Positions 37,774-46,558 are shown, counted from the stretch's first letter. The stretch: DNA of 64,000 nt from Pseudochelatococcus lubricantis (GCF_042432495.1 NZ_JBHLXC010000001.1:558001-622000); one strand, 5' to 3'. Translations and numbers: made by a program. The notes: generated by a model from the letters alone, not told the origin.

Positions 37774-37809
37774 TCCGGGCGGACGCGGACATGAGCGCGG
37801 ATTGCGGAC

Positions 37810-38370
37810 ATGGCTGAGGCGAAACGCGAGCGCGTCCTCGTCGGCGAATTCGGCCGCGCCCACGGCGTTCGCGGCGAGGTGCGGCTGAAGTCCTTCACCG
37901 GCGATCCTGCGGCCATCGCGTCCTACAATCCGCTGCAGCGCGAGGATGGCAGCGCCGTCGTCCTCGCCGGGCTGCGCGCGGTGGCCGGGACGGCGGACAT
38001 GTTCGTCACCCGCGTCGAGGGCGTCGCCACCCGCGAGGCGGCCGAGGCACTGACGCGCGAGCGCCTTTATGTGCCGCGCGAGCGGCTGCAGGCGGAGCTT
38101 GAGGACGACGAGTTCCTGCAGGTCGACATTATCGGCGCGCGGGTCGAGGATGCTTCGGGCACGGTCATCGGCCGGCTGATGGCGTTTCACGATTTCGGCG
38201 GCGGCGATGTCATCGAGATCGCGCCCCATTCTTCGCTCGGCCGCCGCGCGCCGGCGCTGCTGCCGTTCACGAAGGCCTTCGTGCCAGTGGTGGACGTCGC
38301 TGCCAAGCGGATCGTGGTGGCGGCAGAAGGCCTGTTCAGCGACGATGACGATGACGCACCTCGCGGATGA
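37810..38370 (+). CDS. rimM: 16S rRNA maturation factor RimM
   Basis: 186 residues. The N-terminal RimM domain opens VLVGEFGRAHGVRGEVRLKSF; a C-terminal PRC-barrel-like domain (LQVDIIGARVED, LPFTKAFVPVVDV) binds S19. It ends in an acidic run (DDDDDAP). Its 3' end overlaps the start of trmD. Confidence 0.95.
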   Translation: MAEAKRERVLVGEFGRAHGVRGEVRLKSFTGDPAAIASYNPLQREDGSAVVLAGLRAVAGTADMFVTRVEGVATREAAEALTRERLYVPRERLQAELEDDEFLQVDIIGARVEDASGTVIGRLMAFHDFGGGDVIEIAPHSSLGRRAPALLPFTKAFVPVVDVAAKRIVVAAEGLFSDDDDDAPRG

Positions 38371-39079
38371 GGAACATGGCGGGCATGCCCAGGGTTGGCA
38401 TGCGTCCGTGCTGACGCTGTTTCCGGAGATGTTTCCGGGGCCTCTCGGCTTCAGCCTGGCCGGCGAGGCGCTCAAGCGCGGCGACTGGTCGCTCGACGCC
38501 CACGACATCCGCGACCACGGCCTCGGCCGTCACCGCAGCGTCGACGACACGCCGGCGGGCGGCGGGCCGGGCATGGTGCTGCGCGCCGACGTGCTGGCGT
38601 CGGCGATCGATACCGTCTGCGCGGCCGACGCGCGGCCGCGCTTCCTGATGAGCCCGCGCGGGCGCCCGCTCGAACAGGCGCGTGTGCGCGCGCTTGCCGA
38701 AGGGCCGGGGGCGGTGATCGTCTGCGGGCGCTTCGAAGGGGTGGACGAGCGGGTGATCGCCGGGCGCGGCCTTGAGGAAGTGTCGATCGGCGATTACGTG
38801 CTCTCCGGCGGGGAACTCGCCGCCATGGTGATGATCGACGCCTGCGTGCGCCTGCTGCCGGGCGTCATGGGCCACGATTCCTCCGGCGCCGAGGAAAGCT
38901 TCGAGGCGGGGCTGCTCGAATACCCGCACTACACGCGCCCGCGCGCGTGGGAGGGGCGGGAGATTCCCGAGATCCTGCTGTCCGGCAACCACGGCGCCGT
39001 CGCCCGCTGGCGGCGCGAGGAGGCGGAACGGCTGACGCGCGCGCGACGGCCGGATCTGTGGGAGAAGAAATCCACCTAA
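38345..39079 (+). CDS. trmD: tRNA (guanine37-N1)-methyltransferase TrmD
   Basis: SPOUT-class methyltransferase making m1G37. Motifs: VLTLFPEMFPG, GGGPGMVLRADV, LMSPRGRPLEQ and the knot SIGDYVLSGGELAAMVMIDA. Start candidates at 38345 and 38351 overlap rimM by 20-26 nt and leave about 18 residues before VLTLFPEMF, longer than usual. A GTG at 38408 would give the usual short N-terminus, so the start is open. Confidence 0.93.
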   Translation: MTMTHLADEEHGGHAQGWHASVLTLFPEMFPGPLGFSLAGEALKRGDWSLDAHDIRDHGLGRHRSVDDTPAGGGPGMVLRADVLASAIDTVCAADARPRFLMSPRGRPLEQARVRALAEGPGAVIVCGRFEGVDERVIAGRGLEEVSIGDYVLSGGELAAMVMIDACVRLLPGVMGHDSSGAEESFEAGLLEYPHYTRPRAWEGREIPEILLSGNHGAVARWRREEAERLTRARRPDLWEKKST

Positions 39080-39180
39080 AGCGTTTTCAAGCAAAGTGGA
39101 TACCGGTTTGCGTGAAGAAAGCGCGTAATATCAAAAACTTATAGCATTTCGGCGTTTCAATGAAATGTCGAAATGCTATA
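39078..39180. repeat. Dispersed palindromic repeat, type B, between trmD and rplS
   Basis: Starts AAGCGTTTTCAAGC, continues AAGTGGATACCGG and GAAGAAAGCGCG, and ends with a perfect inverted repeat: TATAGCATTTCG (39140-39151) and CGAAATGCTATA (39169-39180) with a 17-nt loop. The first half matches, from memory, a very common Hyphomicrobiales intergenic repeat. It begins at the trmD stop codon and lies inside the operon. Confidence 0.6.
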
Positions 39181-39335
39181 GAGGCACGTGGACGCGCCGC
39201 GACGGCTCGACATCCGGGTGCGGCTCGTGTATACGCCACCATCCCCCGCGCCAGTTTGGCTGCAGGCGGGAATCAACTGAAAACAGCGCGCCGAAACGCT
39301 GGCACCGTATTGGTGCTTCGGCAGGAGTATTTGAT

Positions 39336-39749
39336 ATGAGCAACATCATCGAGCAGCTCGAAAAAGAGCAGATCGCGAAGCTTTCCGCCGTTCGCGAGAC
39401 CCCCGCGTTTCAGCCCGGCGACACGGTCATCGTGAACGTCCGCGTCAAGGAAGGCGACCGCACCCGCGTTCAGGCCTACGAGGGCGTCGTGATTGCCCGC
39501 GGCGGTTCCGGCCTGCACGAGAGCTTCACCGTCCGCAAGATTTCCTATGGCGAAGGCGTGGAGCGCGTGTTCCCGCTGTTCTCGCCGATCATCGATTCCA
39601 TCAAGGTCGTGCGCCGGGGCAAGGTGCGCCGCGCCAAGCTGTATTACCTGCGCGACCGTCGCGGCAAGTCCGCCCGTATCGCCGAGCGCGTGGATCGTAA
39701 CCGCACCTCCGGCAAGCAGGCCGCCGCGGCCGCGCCTGCGGCGAAGTAA
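39336..39749 (+). CDS. rplS: 50S ribosomal protein L19
   Basis: 137-residue L19: FQPGDTVIVNVRVKEGDRTR, QAYEGVVIARG, and RRGKVRRAKLYYLRDRRGKSARI are the family core. An alanine-rich tail ends the protein. AGGAG lies at 39323-39327, right after a small hairpin GCACC/GGTGC (39302-39316) that could affect ribosome access. Last gene of the operon, followed by a strong terminator. Confidence 0.97.
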   Translation: MSNIIEQLEKEQIAKLSAVRETPAFQPGDTVIVNVRVKEGDRTRVQAYEGVVIARGGSGLHESFTVRKISYGEGVERVFPLFSPIIDSIKVVRRGKVRRAKLYYLRDRRGKSARIAERVDRNRTSGKQAAAAAPAAK

Positions 39750-39790
39750 GGGCACCAGGCCGTTTCCGGCCCTGCCGATATCTGAGGGAA

Positions 39791-39823
39791 GGCGATCCGT
39801 GGCTCATGCCGGATCGCCTTTTT
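39791..39823 (+). terminator. Rho-independent terminator after rplS
   Basis: GGCGATCCG (39791-39799) and CGGATCGCC (39810-39818) form a 9-bp perfect stem with a 10-nt loop, followed at once by TTTTT. A textbook intrinsic terminator. Confidence 0.93.
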
Positions 39824-40198
39824 GTTATTTTGTGTCGTCCGGGCGCCCGCTGCAAAAAGAATTGTTCGCCACGGCCCGTTGTGTTAAGAACTATTCTTAT
39901 GACGATGACGCCCGTGCCTTTGTCCGTGACGGCGCGCAGTTTTGCGCGAGGGGTCGCACGGCCCAAGTGGCCGACGACGCAGGAATTTGCGGCGTTGCAC
40001 GATCATGCGCGTCTGCCGTGGCGTTTTTTCGGGCGCTTTTCCGCGTCCCTTGCCGCCGGCCTTGGCCGCTGACGCCGGAAGGACCGGCGTCAGTATCATC
40101 CGCGTAGAACCGATGCGCGGATTTTCCATTTCTTCCGTTCGTTTCTGAGGCAATGTGCAAGCTGCACGTTGCCCCGCCGATATTGAAGGTTCGGCATC
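39824..40198. other. 375-bp gap upstream of leuC
   Basis: Holds an inverted repeat just before leuC (40150-40172). A 57-codon frame from 39899 to 40072 has no ribosome-binding site and I do not accept it as a gene. No leucine-rich leader peptide or attenuator is obvious. Confidence 0.5.
40150..40172 (+). promoter_or_regulatory. Inverted repeat in the leuC leader
   Basis: GCAATGTGCA (40150-40159), AGC loop, TGCACGTTGC (40163-40172): 10-bp arms with one G-T wobble, 27 nt upstream of the leuC ATG. Could be an operator or a leader hairpin. Confidence 0.45.
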
Positions 40199-41638
40199 AT
40201 GAGTGGTATTCCGGCCGCTGGCCAACGTGACAACGCAAAACCGCGTACCCTGTATGACAAGATCTGGGACGACCATGTCGTCTCCCGGCAGGAGGACGGC
40301 ACCTGCCTGCTCTACATCGACCGCCACCTCGTGCATGAGGTGACGAGCCCGCAGGCGTTCGAGGGCTTGCGGCTCGCCGGGCGCAAGGTGCGCGCCCCCG
40401 CGCGCACGCTCGCCGTCGTCGATCACAACGTGCCGACGACCGACCGCTCGAAGGGCATCGACGACCCGGAAAGCGCCCAGCAGGTCGAGACGCTGGCGGA
40501 AAACGCGCGTGACTTCGGGGTCGAGTATTTCAACGAACTGGACAAGCGCCAGGGCATCGTCCACGTCGTGGGGCCGGAGCAGGGTTTTACCTTGCCGGGC
40601 ACGACCATCGTCTGTGGCGACAGCCACACCTCGACCCACGGCGCCTTTGGCGCGCTTGCGCACGGCATCGGCACCTCGGAGGTGGAGCACGTGCTCGCCA
40701 CCCAGACGCTGATCCAGAAAAAGGCGCGCAACATGCGCATCACCGTCGACGGGCAGCTGCCGGAGGGGGTGAGCGCCAAGGACGTGGTGCTGGCGATCAT
40801 CGGCGAGATCGGCACGGCGGGCGGCACCGGCCACGTGGTGGAGTTCGCGGGTGAGGCGATCCGTTCGCTCTCGGTCGAGGGCCGCATGACGGTCTGCAAC
40901 ATGACCATCGAGGGCGGCGCGCGCGCCGGCATGGTGGCGCCTGACGAGAAAATCTACGAGTACCTGAAGGACCGCCCCAAGGCGCCACGCGGCGCGGCGT
41001 GGGATGCCGCCGTGCGCTACTGGGAGAGCCTGCGCACGGACGAGGGCGCCATATTCGACCGCGAGGTGGTGCTGGACGGCGCCAACCTGCCGCCGATCGT
41101 GACCTGGGGCACGAGCCCGGAGGACGTCGTCTCGATTGCCGGCGTTGTGCCGAATCCGGATGACATTGCCGACGAAATGAAACGGCAGGCCAAGTGGCGG
41201 GCGCTCGACTACATCGGCCTGAGGCCCGGCACGAGAATCACGGATATCCCGGTCGACCGCGTGTTCATCGGCTCGTGCACGAACGGCCGCATCGAGGACA
41301 TGCGGGCGGCGGCGCGCGTCGTCGCGGGCCACCGGGTGCGCGAAGGCGTCAAGGCCATGGTGGTGCCGGGCTCTGGCCTGGTGAAGCTTCAGGCGGAGGC
41401 GGAGGGCCTCGACCGCATCTTCATCGACGCCGGCATCGAATGGCGCGAGCCGGGCTGCTCGATGTGCCTTGCCATGAACGCCGACAAGCTGGAGCCCGGC
41501 GAGCGCTGCGCGTCCACCTCGAACCGCAATTTCGAGGGCCGGCAGGGTTTCAAGGGCCGCACGCATCTTGTCTCCCCGGCCATGGCGGCGGCGGCGGCGA
41601 TCGCGGGACGCTTCGTCGACGTCCGCGAGTGGCGCTGA
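40199..41638 (+). CDS. leuC: 3-isopropylmalate dehydratase large subunit
   Basis: 479-residue aconitase-family subunit that isomerises 2- to 3-isopropylmalate with LeuD. The 4Fe-4S cysteines are in VFIGSCTNGRIEDM and EPGCSMCLAMN; DSHTSTHGAFGALAHGIGTSEVEHV is the substrate-side signature. Followed after 3 nt by a 40-codon membrane peptide gene. Confidence 0.97.
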   Translation: MSGIPAAGQRDNAKPRTLYDKIWDDHVVSRQEDGTCLLYIDRHLVHEVTSPQAFEGLRLAGRKVRAPARTLAVVDHNVPTTDRSKGIDDPESAQQVETLAENARDFGVEYFNELDKRQGIVHVVGPEQGFTLPGTTIVCGDSHTSTHGAFGALAHGIGTSEVEHVLATQTLIQKKARNMRITVDGQLPEGVSAKDVVLAIIGEIGTAGGTGHVVEFAGEAIRSLSVEGRMTVCNMTIEGGARAGMVAPDEKIYEYLKDRPKAPRGAAWDAAVRYWESLRTDEGAIFDREVVLDGANLPPIVTWGTSPEDVVSIAGVVPNPDDIADEMKRQAKWRALDYIGLRPGTRITDIPVDRVFIGSCTNGRIEDMRAAARVVAGHRVREGVKAMVVPGSGLVKLQAEAEGLDRIFIDAGIEWREPGCSMCLAMNADKLEPGERCASTSNRNFEGRQGFKGRTHLVSPAMAAAAAIAGRFVDVREWR

Positions 41639-41641
41639 ACC

Positions 41642-41764
41642 ATGACGGACGAGACGCCGGACCGCATTGAAATCTGGGGCCGGCGTCTCGGTCGCGGCCT
41701 TGCGTATTTCGCCTTGGGCGTGCTGTTTCTGCTGTTCATTCTGAGTTTCGGAGGTGAACCGTGA
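41642..41764 (+). CDS. 40-residue single-helix membrane peptide in the leu operon
   Basis: Begins MTDETPDRIEIWGRRLGRGL, then a hydrophobic helix (AYFALGVLFLLFILSF) and GGEP. The basic residues before the helix predict an N-in orientation. The ATG is 3 nt after the leuC stop, and the stop overlaps the GTG of the next gene (GTGA), so it is locked into the operon by coupling on both sides. Too short for routine gene finding. No family recognised; coding status is inferred from this packing and the clean amphipathic/hydrophobic layout. Confidence 0.65.
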   Translation: MTDETPDRIEIWGRRLGRGLAYFALGVLFLLFILSFGGEP

Positions 41765-42198
41765 GCAGACAGCCCGCTGAATGGCGCGACGCGATGGCGC
41801 CCGGCCTCGACGTCTTCGAGGAACTGGCGGAGGCGGCGTTCGCCGCGCTGCCGGAAGCGTTCCGCGAGCTCGCGCGCGACGTCGTCATCCGCATCGAGGA
41901 TTTTCCCGACGACGACACGCTCGATGCGATGGAATGCGAGACGCCGTTCGATCTGCTCGGGCTGTTTCACGGCAACGGGCTGGCGCAGGGCGGCGGCATC
42001 CGCTGGACCGGGCAGATGCCCAACCTGGTGTTTCTGTATCGCCGGCCCATCCTCGACTACTGGGCCGACCACGAAGAAACGCTCGGCAGCCTGATAACCC
42101 ATGTGCTGGTGCACGAGATCGGCCACCATTTCGGCCTTTCCGACGCGGACATGGAGGAAATCGAACGGCAGGCCGGGCAGGACGATGCAACGGGCTGA
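41761..42198 (+). CDS. Zincin-like metallopeptidase family protein (MPN-type, DUF1025)
   Basis: 145-residue protein of the zincin-like metallopeptidase family 1 (related to minimal zincins such as TTHA0227). The motif HVLVHEIGHHFGLSDADM holds the HExxH zinc site plus a third ligand. The upstream half (DVVIRIEDFPDD, DLLGLFHGNGL, FLYRRPILDYW) is typical. No signal sequence; substrate unknown. GTG start overlapping the previous stop. Sitting between leuC and leuD, it may be cotranscribed with leucine genes without sharing their function. Confidence 0.88.
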   Translation: MSRQPAEWRDAMAPGLDVFEELAEAAFAALPEAFRELARDVVIRIEDFPDDDTLDAMECETPFDLLGLFHGNGLAQGGGIRWTGQMPNLVFLYRRPILDYWADHEETLGSLITHVLVHEIGHHFGLSDADMEEIERQAGQDDATG

Positions 42199-42230
42199 AA
42201 CGTAACGTTATCGGCCGAGGGGTTTTCGCA

Positions 42231-42836
42231 ATGGACAAGTTCACCCAGTTGACCAGCGTGGCGGCGCCGATGGAAATCGTCAACGTCGACACGGACATGA
42301 TCATTCCCAAGCAGTATTTGAAGACCATCAAGCGCACCGGCCTCGCGCGCGGCCTGTTCGCGGAGATGCGGCTCAACGAGGACGGGACGGAGAATCCGGA
42401 CTTCGTGCTCAACAAGCCCGCCTATCGCCAGGCGCAGATTCTGGTGGCGGGCGACAACTTCGGCTGCGGCTCCTCTCGCGAGCATGCGCCTTGGGCCCTG
42501 CTCGATTTCGGCATCCGCTGCGTCATCTCGACGTCGTTCGCGGACATTTTCTACAACAACTGCTTCAAGAACGGCATCCTGCCCATCCGTGTGACGCCGG
42601 AAGAACTCGAACTGCTGATGGACAACGCGCGGCGTGGCGGGAACGCACGCCTCGCCGTCGACCTGGAGGCGCAGACCATCACCGCGTCCGACGGCGAGGT
42701 GGTGTCCTTCGACATCGATCCGTTCAGGAAGCATTGCCTGCTGAATGGCCTCGACGACATCGGCCTGACGATGGAAAAGGCCGTCGAGATCGAACACTAC
42801 GAGACGCAGAACGTCGACGCCCGGCCGTGGGTGTAA
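42231..42836 (+). CDS. leuD: 3-isopropylmalate dehydratase small subunit
   Basis: 201-residue swivelling-domain partner of LeuC. NVDTDMIIPKQYLKTI and GDNFGCGSSREHAPWAL are the signatures. The ATG at 42231 is 32 bp after the metallopeptidase stop, with GAGGGG upstream. Confidence 0.97.
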   Translation: MDKFTQLTSVAAPMEIVNVDTDMIIPKQYLKTIKRTGLARGLFAEMRLNEDGTENPDFVLNKPAYRQAQILVAGDNFGCGSSREHAPWALLDFGIRCVISTSFADIFYNNCFKNGILPIRVTPEELELLMDNARRGGNARLAVDLEAQTITASDGEVVSFDIDPFRKHCLLNGLDDIGLTMEKAVEIEHYETQNVDARPWV

Positions 42837-42949
42837 CTGCTTGCGGATAGAAAAATCCGCCAGAGATAGTATTCAGGGAGAGCGTGATTCGGCGCTCGCG
42901 CCGCTTCATGCTTCTCCCGATAACGAAACGCGCGAAGAGGCGTCCGCCA

Positions 42950-44059
42950 ATGACATCCCATCATCTGCTGCTCCTGCCGGGCGACGGCATCGGTCCCGAG
43001 GTCGCGGGCGAGGTCGAGAAGCTCGTGCAATGGTTCTCGAACAGGGGGCTTGCCCGGTTCGAGATCGAGAAGGATCTCGTCGGCGGCGCGGCCTATGACG
43101 CGCACGGCGTGGCGCTGGCGGACGATGCCCTGAACCGGGCGCTCGCTGCGGACGCCGTTCTCTTCGGCGCGGTCGGTGGGCCGAAGTGGAACGACGTGCC
43201 CTACAACCAGCGGCCGGAGGCCGGCCTGCTGCGGCTGCGCAAGGACCTCGGCCTCTTCGCCAACCTGCGCCCGGCAATCTGCTATCCGGCGCTGGCGGAG
43301 GCCTCCGCCCTGAAGCGCGAATATGTCGACGGCCTGAACCTCGTCATCGTGCGCGAGCTGACGGGCGGTGTCTATTTCGGCGAGCCGAAGGAGATCGTGA
43401 CGCTGGAGAACGGCGAGAAACGCGCCGTCGATACGCAGATCTACACCACGCACGAAATCGAGCGCATCGCGCGCGTGGCCTTCGAGCTGGCGCGCCAGCG
43501 CCGGGGCAAGGTCGCGTCGTCCGAGAAGCGCAACGTCATGAAGACAGGCGTGCTGTGGCACCAGGTCGTCAACGAGGTGCACAAGGATTATCAGGATGTG
43601 GCGCTGGAGCACATCCTGGCGGATAACTGCGGCATGCAGCTCGTGCGCAACCCCAAGCAGTTCGATGTGATCGTGACCGACAATCTCTTCGGCGACCTGC
43701 TGTCGGACGTTGCGGCTATGCTGACCGGTTCGCTCGGCATGCTGCCGTCCGCGTCCCTGGGCGCGGAAGATCCGGCGACCGGCAAGCGGCGTGCGCTGTA
43801 TGAGCCGGTGCATGGCTCGGCGCCGGACATCGCGGGGCAGGGGCTGGCGAACCCGCTCGCCATGATCGGCTCCTTCGCGATGGCGCTGCGTTATTCGTTC
43901 GATCTCGGGCAGGAAGCGGATCTGGTGGAAAAGGCCGTGGCCAACGTGCTGGCGGCGGGCATCCGCACCAAGGACATCGCCGCGCCGGGCGCCAACACGG
44001 TTTCCACGAGCGACATGGGCGACGCCGTGATTCGCGAGCTGGAGACGCTGATCCAGTAG
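42950..44059 (+). CDS. leuB: 3-isopropylmalate dehydrogenase
   Basis: 369-residue NAD-dependent beta-decarboxylating dehydrogenase, the third leucine-specific step. LLPGDGIGPEV at the N-terminus, RELTGGVYFGEP, VTDNLFGDLLSDVAAML and EPVHGSAPDIAGQGLANP are the family landmarks. I use the ATG at 42950 (MTSHHLLLLPGDG); a 22-residue basic extension is open upstream. Follows leuD by 113 bp. Confidence 0.97.
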   Translation: MTSHHLLLLPGDGIGPEVAGEVEKLVQWFSNRGLARFEIEKDLVGGAAYDAHGVALADDALNRALAADAVLFGAVGGPKWNDVPYNQRPEAGLLRLRKDLGLFANLRPAICYPALAEASALKREYVDGLNLVIVRELTGGVYFGEPKEIVTLENGEKRAVDTQIYTTHEIERIARVAFELARQRRGKVASSEKRNVMKTGVLWHQVVNEVHKDYQDVALEHILADNCGMQLVRNPKQFDVIVTDNLFGDLLSDVAAMLTGSLGMLPSASLGAEDPATGKRRALYEPVHGSAPDIAGQGLANPLAMIGSFAMALRYSFDLGQEADLVEKAVANVLAAGIRTKDIAAPGANTVSTSDMGDAVIRELETLIQ

Positions 44060-44065
44060 TGCCGA

Positions 44066-44096
44066 CCCGCCAGAAGGCTATGCGCCTTTCGGCGGG
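44066..44096. terminator. Stem-loop at the end of leuB
   Basis: CCCGCC (44066-44071) pairs with GGCGGG (44091-44096), with inner AAGGC/GCCTT pairing. It overlaps the 3' end of the convergent hypothetical gene, so it may serve both directions. Confidence 0.55.
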
Positions 44097-44929
44097 ATAG
44101 GCTGCGGCACGCCGCCGCATTCGGGCCGCCGACGTTCGTTCGCCCGCGCGAAGAGGCGGGAGAGCGAGATGTCGTGCGCCGCCTCCGTCACCGAGAGATG
44201 ATCGAGGAAGCAGGCGATCTCCAGTGGCGCGACGGGCGTCGCATCGCATACCCAGCCGGATATCTGCCAGGATGTCTGCTCGCTCTCGGCTGTCGTCATG
44301 AGCCTGAAGGCCTGGCAGGCGCGCTCGTCGCCGTCTAGGTTCAGGCGTGCGTCGGCGATTTCCGTGGGGCCGAATTTCGTGTCCTCGGCAACGGGCGGCC
44401 CCATGCCGGTGACGCCGACGCCGGCCTCCGCAGAGCGGCGGGCCAGATCGACGAAGAAGGTCGACGGGCGGGGCGCCTCCTTGCCCATGCGGTAGACGGA
44501 CAGGCGCAGATGCAGCCCCTCGCCATGATAGTCGCCGAAGGCGAGCACGTCCTCGCGCCCGCCAAGGCCGTGCTCGCGGGCGGCGTAGCGCGCGGGAAGG
44601 TCGAGAAGTTCCTGCGTGCGCAACTGATAGAGCGGCTCGGGTGTCTCGGCATTTGTCCAGAGCGCGGGCTTGTCGTCCAGCGCATCGATGGCCGGCGTCG
44701 GGCGGGCCACATAGGCTTCGAGCGGGGCGGATGAGCCGCTGCCGGAAGTGTCGCCGGTCGGCACGACGCCGGGTATCGCCAACGCCACGATGCCGGCGAG
44801 CAGAAGCGCGCTGAGCGCGACCGATACCGGCGGCACGCGCCGGCGGCGCCGTCCGCGCGTCCGCGCGCGGGAGGCGGCCTCGCCGGGATGGCCGTCGTCG
44901 TGTCCTTCGCCTGATGCCGTAAACGTCAT
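44078..44929 (-). CDS. Membrane-anchored hypothetical protein
   Basis: 283 residues from the ATG at 44929 (a 306-residue form is also open). A basic cytosolic head (RTRGRRRRRVPP), one hydrophobic helix (VSVALSALLLAGIVALAI), then about 220 residues probably outside the membrane. Recognisable but unnamed segments include LEAYVARPTPAIDALDD, VLAFGDYHGEGLHLRLSVYR, FFVDLARRSAEAGVGV and CFLDHLSVTEAAHDISLSRLF. Two or three cysteines (ERACQAF, GWVCDAT, EIACFLD) could form a disulfide. I do not recognise a characterised family. Monocistronic, convergent with leuB. Confidence 0.75.
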   Translation of the reverse strand: MTFTASGEGHDDGHPGEAASRARTRGRRRRRVPPVSVALSALLLAGIVALAIPGVVPTGDTSGSGSSAPLEAYVARPTPAIDALDDKPALWTNAETPEPLYQLRTQELLDLPARYAAREHGLGGREDVLAFGDYHGEGLHLRLSVYRMGKEAPRPSTFFVDLARRSAEAGVGVTGMGPPVAEDTKFGPTEIADARLNLDGDERACQAFRLMTTAESEQTSWQISGWVCDATPVAPLEIACFLDHLSVTEAAHDISLSRLFARANERRRPECGGVPQPIPPKGA

Positions 44930-45169
44930 CGCGCTTTCCGTCTGTGATCCGCCGCGGCCCACGCAGGGGTGTCGCCGGGCGTGCCGAACCGGTCGCATCC
45001 TACACGCGGTCGGCGCGCATGGGCGGACGACGGCACGGATTCTTGCCCGCAGCGTAAATGGAAAGTTACCGGCAGAGCGTTATCCACAGGCTTTGAACAG
45101 GCGTGATTTAAAGCGCTTACCGATTAAATGGAATATCTGATCGGTAAGAAATCACTCAAAATCAATGCT

Positions 45170-46558
45170 CTAAGCCTTCCGGCGCACGAGACGGGCGGCG
45201 AAGAAGCCGTCGAGGCCGGCGAGCCGGGGTGTCTCGTCGGGGAGGTGATGGGGCAGGGTGCGCAGTTGCCCGTCCGCGTCGATAACATCCGCGATGCCGC
45301 CGATCTCTTCGGGCGAAACGGGCGAGCGGGCGAAATCGGCGTGGCGGGCGAGGAAGGCGGCGATCTGCGCCTCGCCCTCCTCGGGCTCCAGCGAGCAGGT
45401 GCTGTAGACGAGCCGTCCGCCCGGACGCACGAGCGCGGCCGCCCGGTCGAGCAACGCCGACTGGAGCGCGGCGAGGCTCGCGATCTCTTCCGGCTGTTTC
45501 GTCCAGGCGACATCGGGATGACGGCGGATGGTGCCGGTGGCCGAGCAGGGCGCGTCGAGCAGCACGGCATCGTAGGGCTCGTCGGTCAGGGTGCGGGCGT
45601 CTGCCGCTACCGTCCGCACGTCCAGCTTCAGGCGCGTCATGTTCTCTGCGAGACGCGCGAGGCGCTCGGGCGAACGATCGACGGCGGTGACGACGGCGCC
45701 CGCCGCGGCAAGCTGCGCTGTCTTGCCCCCGGGCGCGGCGCAAAGGTCGAGGACGCGCTCGCCCGGGGTTGCGGCGATGAGCCGCGCCGGCAGGCTTGCG
45801 GCGGCGTCCTGCACCCACCATTCGCCGTCCGCATAGCCGGGGAGGGCGGCGACATGCGCGCGCGCGTTGAGGCGGACGGAGCCGTTGGGCAGCAGCCGGC
45901 CGTCGAGCCGCTGCGCCCAGCCTGCCGCGTCGGCCTTCACCGTGATATCGATACCGGGCTCGTGGCGCAAGGCGCCGGCTATGGCGCGCGCCGTTGCCGC
46001 GCCATAGGTTCCGCGCCAGCGCTCCGTCAGCCAGTGCGGCACGTCGTCGCCGCCGGTTTCGGCCAGAATGGCCTCGCGCGATTCCGCCACGCGCCGCAGC
46101 ACGGCATTGACGAGCTTCGCATAGGGAAAGGCGCGCCTGTCTGCCCGCGCGTGGTGGACGGCGAGGTCCACCGCCGCACGGTCGGGAATGTCGAGCAGCA
46201 GGATCTGCGCCGCGCCAACGATCAGGATTTCCGGCAGCAGGCCGGACTTGGCCGGAATGCCCTTCGGCATGCGCGCGTCGAGCGCGGCGTGGATGGTGCC
46301 GAGCCGCCGCAGCGCTGCCGTGACGATGGCGCGCACCAGCGCCCGGTCACGCTCGTCGAGCGCGATGCCGTCGCCGATTCCGAACTGCCGCTCCAGCGCC
46401 TCGTCGAGCGGCAGGTGCTCCTGCGTGACGTCGGCGAGCGCATAGGCGGCTACGCGCCGCGCCGCGAGGCCGCGCGGCACGGACGGGCCGGCTGAACGGC
46501 GGGGCTGTCCGGGGGAGGCGTTGCGGGGAGCGTCGTCTCCCGGCCTGTTGCGCTGCAC
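45170..46558 (-). CDS. RsmB/NOP-family RNA m5C methyltransferase
   Basis: 462 residues. An N-terminal NusB-like helical domain (RVAAYALADVTQEHLPLDEAL onward) joins a Rossmann methyltransferase domain: SAM loop VLDLCAAPGGKTAQ, catalytic DAPCSATGTIRRHPD, and second cysteine in YSTCSLEPEEGE. This architecture matches RsmB, which modifies 16S rRNA C967, though alphaproteobacterial paralogues make the exact target uncertain. It is divergent from the DUF1674 gene. Confidence 0.9.
   Translation of the reverse strand: MQRNRPGDDAPRNASPGQPRRSAGPSVPRGLAARRVAAYALADVTQEHLPLDEALERQFGIGDGIALDERDRALVRAIVTAALRRLGTIHAALDARMPKGIPAKSGLLPEILIVGAAQILLLDIPDRAAVDLAVHHARADRRAFPYAKLVNAVLRRVAESREAILAETGGDDVPHWLTERWRGTYGAATARAIAGALRHEPGIDITVKADAAGWAQRLDGRLLPNGSVRLNARAHVAALPGYADGEWWVQDAAASLPARLIAATPGERVLDLCAAPGGKTAQLAAAGAVVTAVDRSPERLARLAENMTRLKLDVRTVAADARTLTDEPYDAVLLDAPCSATGTIRRHPDVAWTKQPEEIASLAALQSALLDRAAALVRPGGRLVYSTCSLEPEEGEAQIAAFLARHADFARSPVSPEEIGGIADVIDADGQLRTLPHHLPDETPRLAGLDGFFAARLVRRKA

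Noticed and set aside
39899..40072. 57-codon small frame upstream of leuC
   Set aside because: No ribosome-binding site, no leucine codon run as expected for a leader peptide, and no recognised homologue; kept only as part of the gap description.
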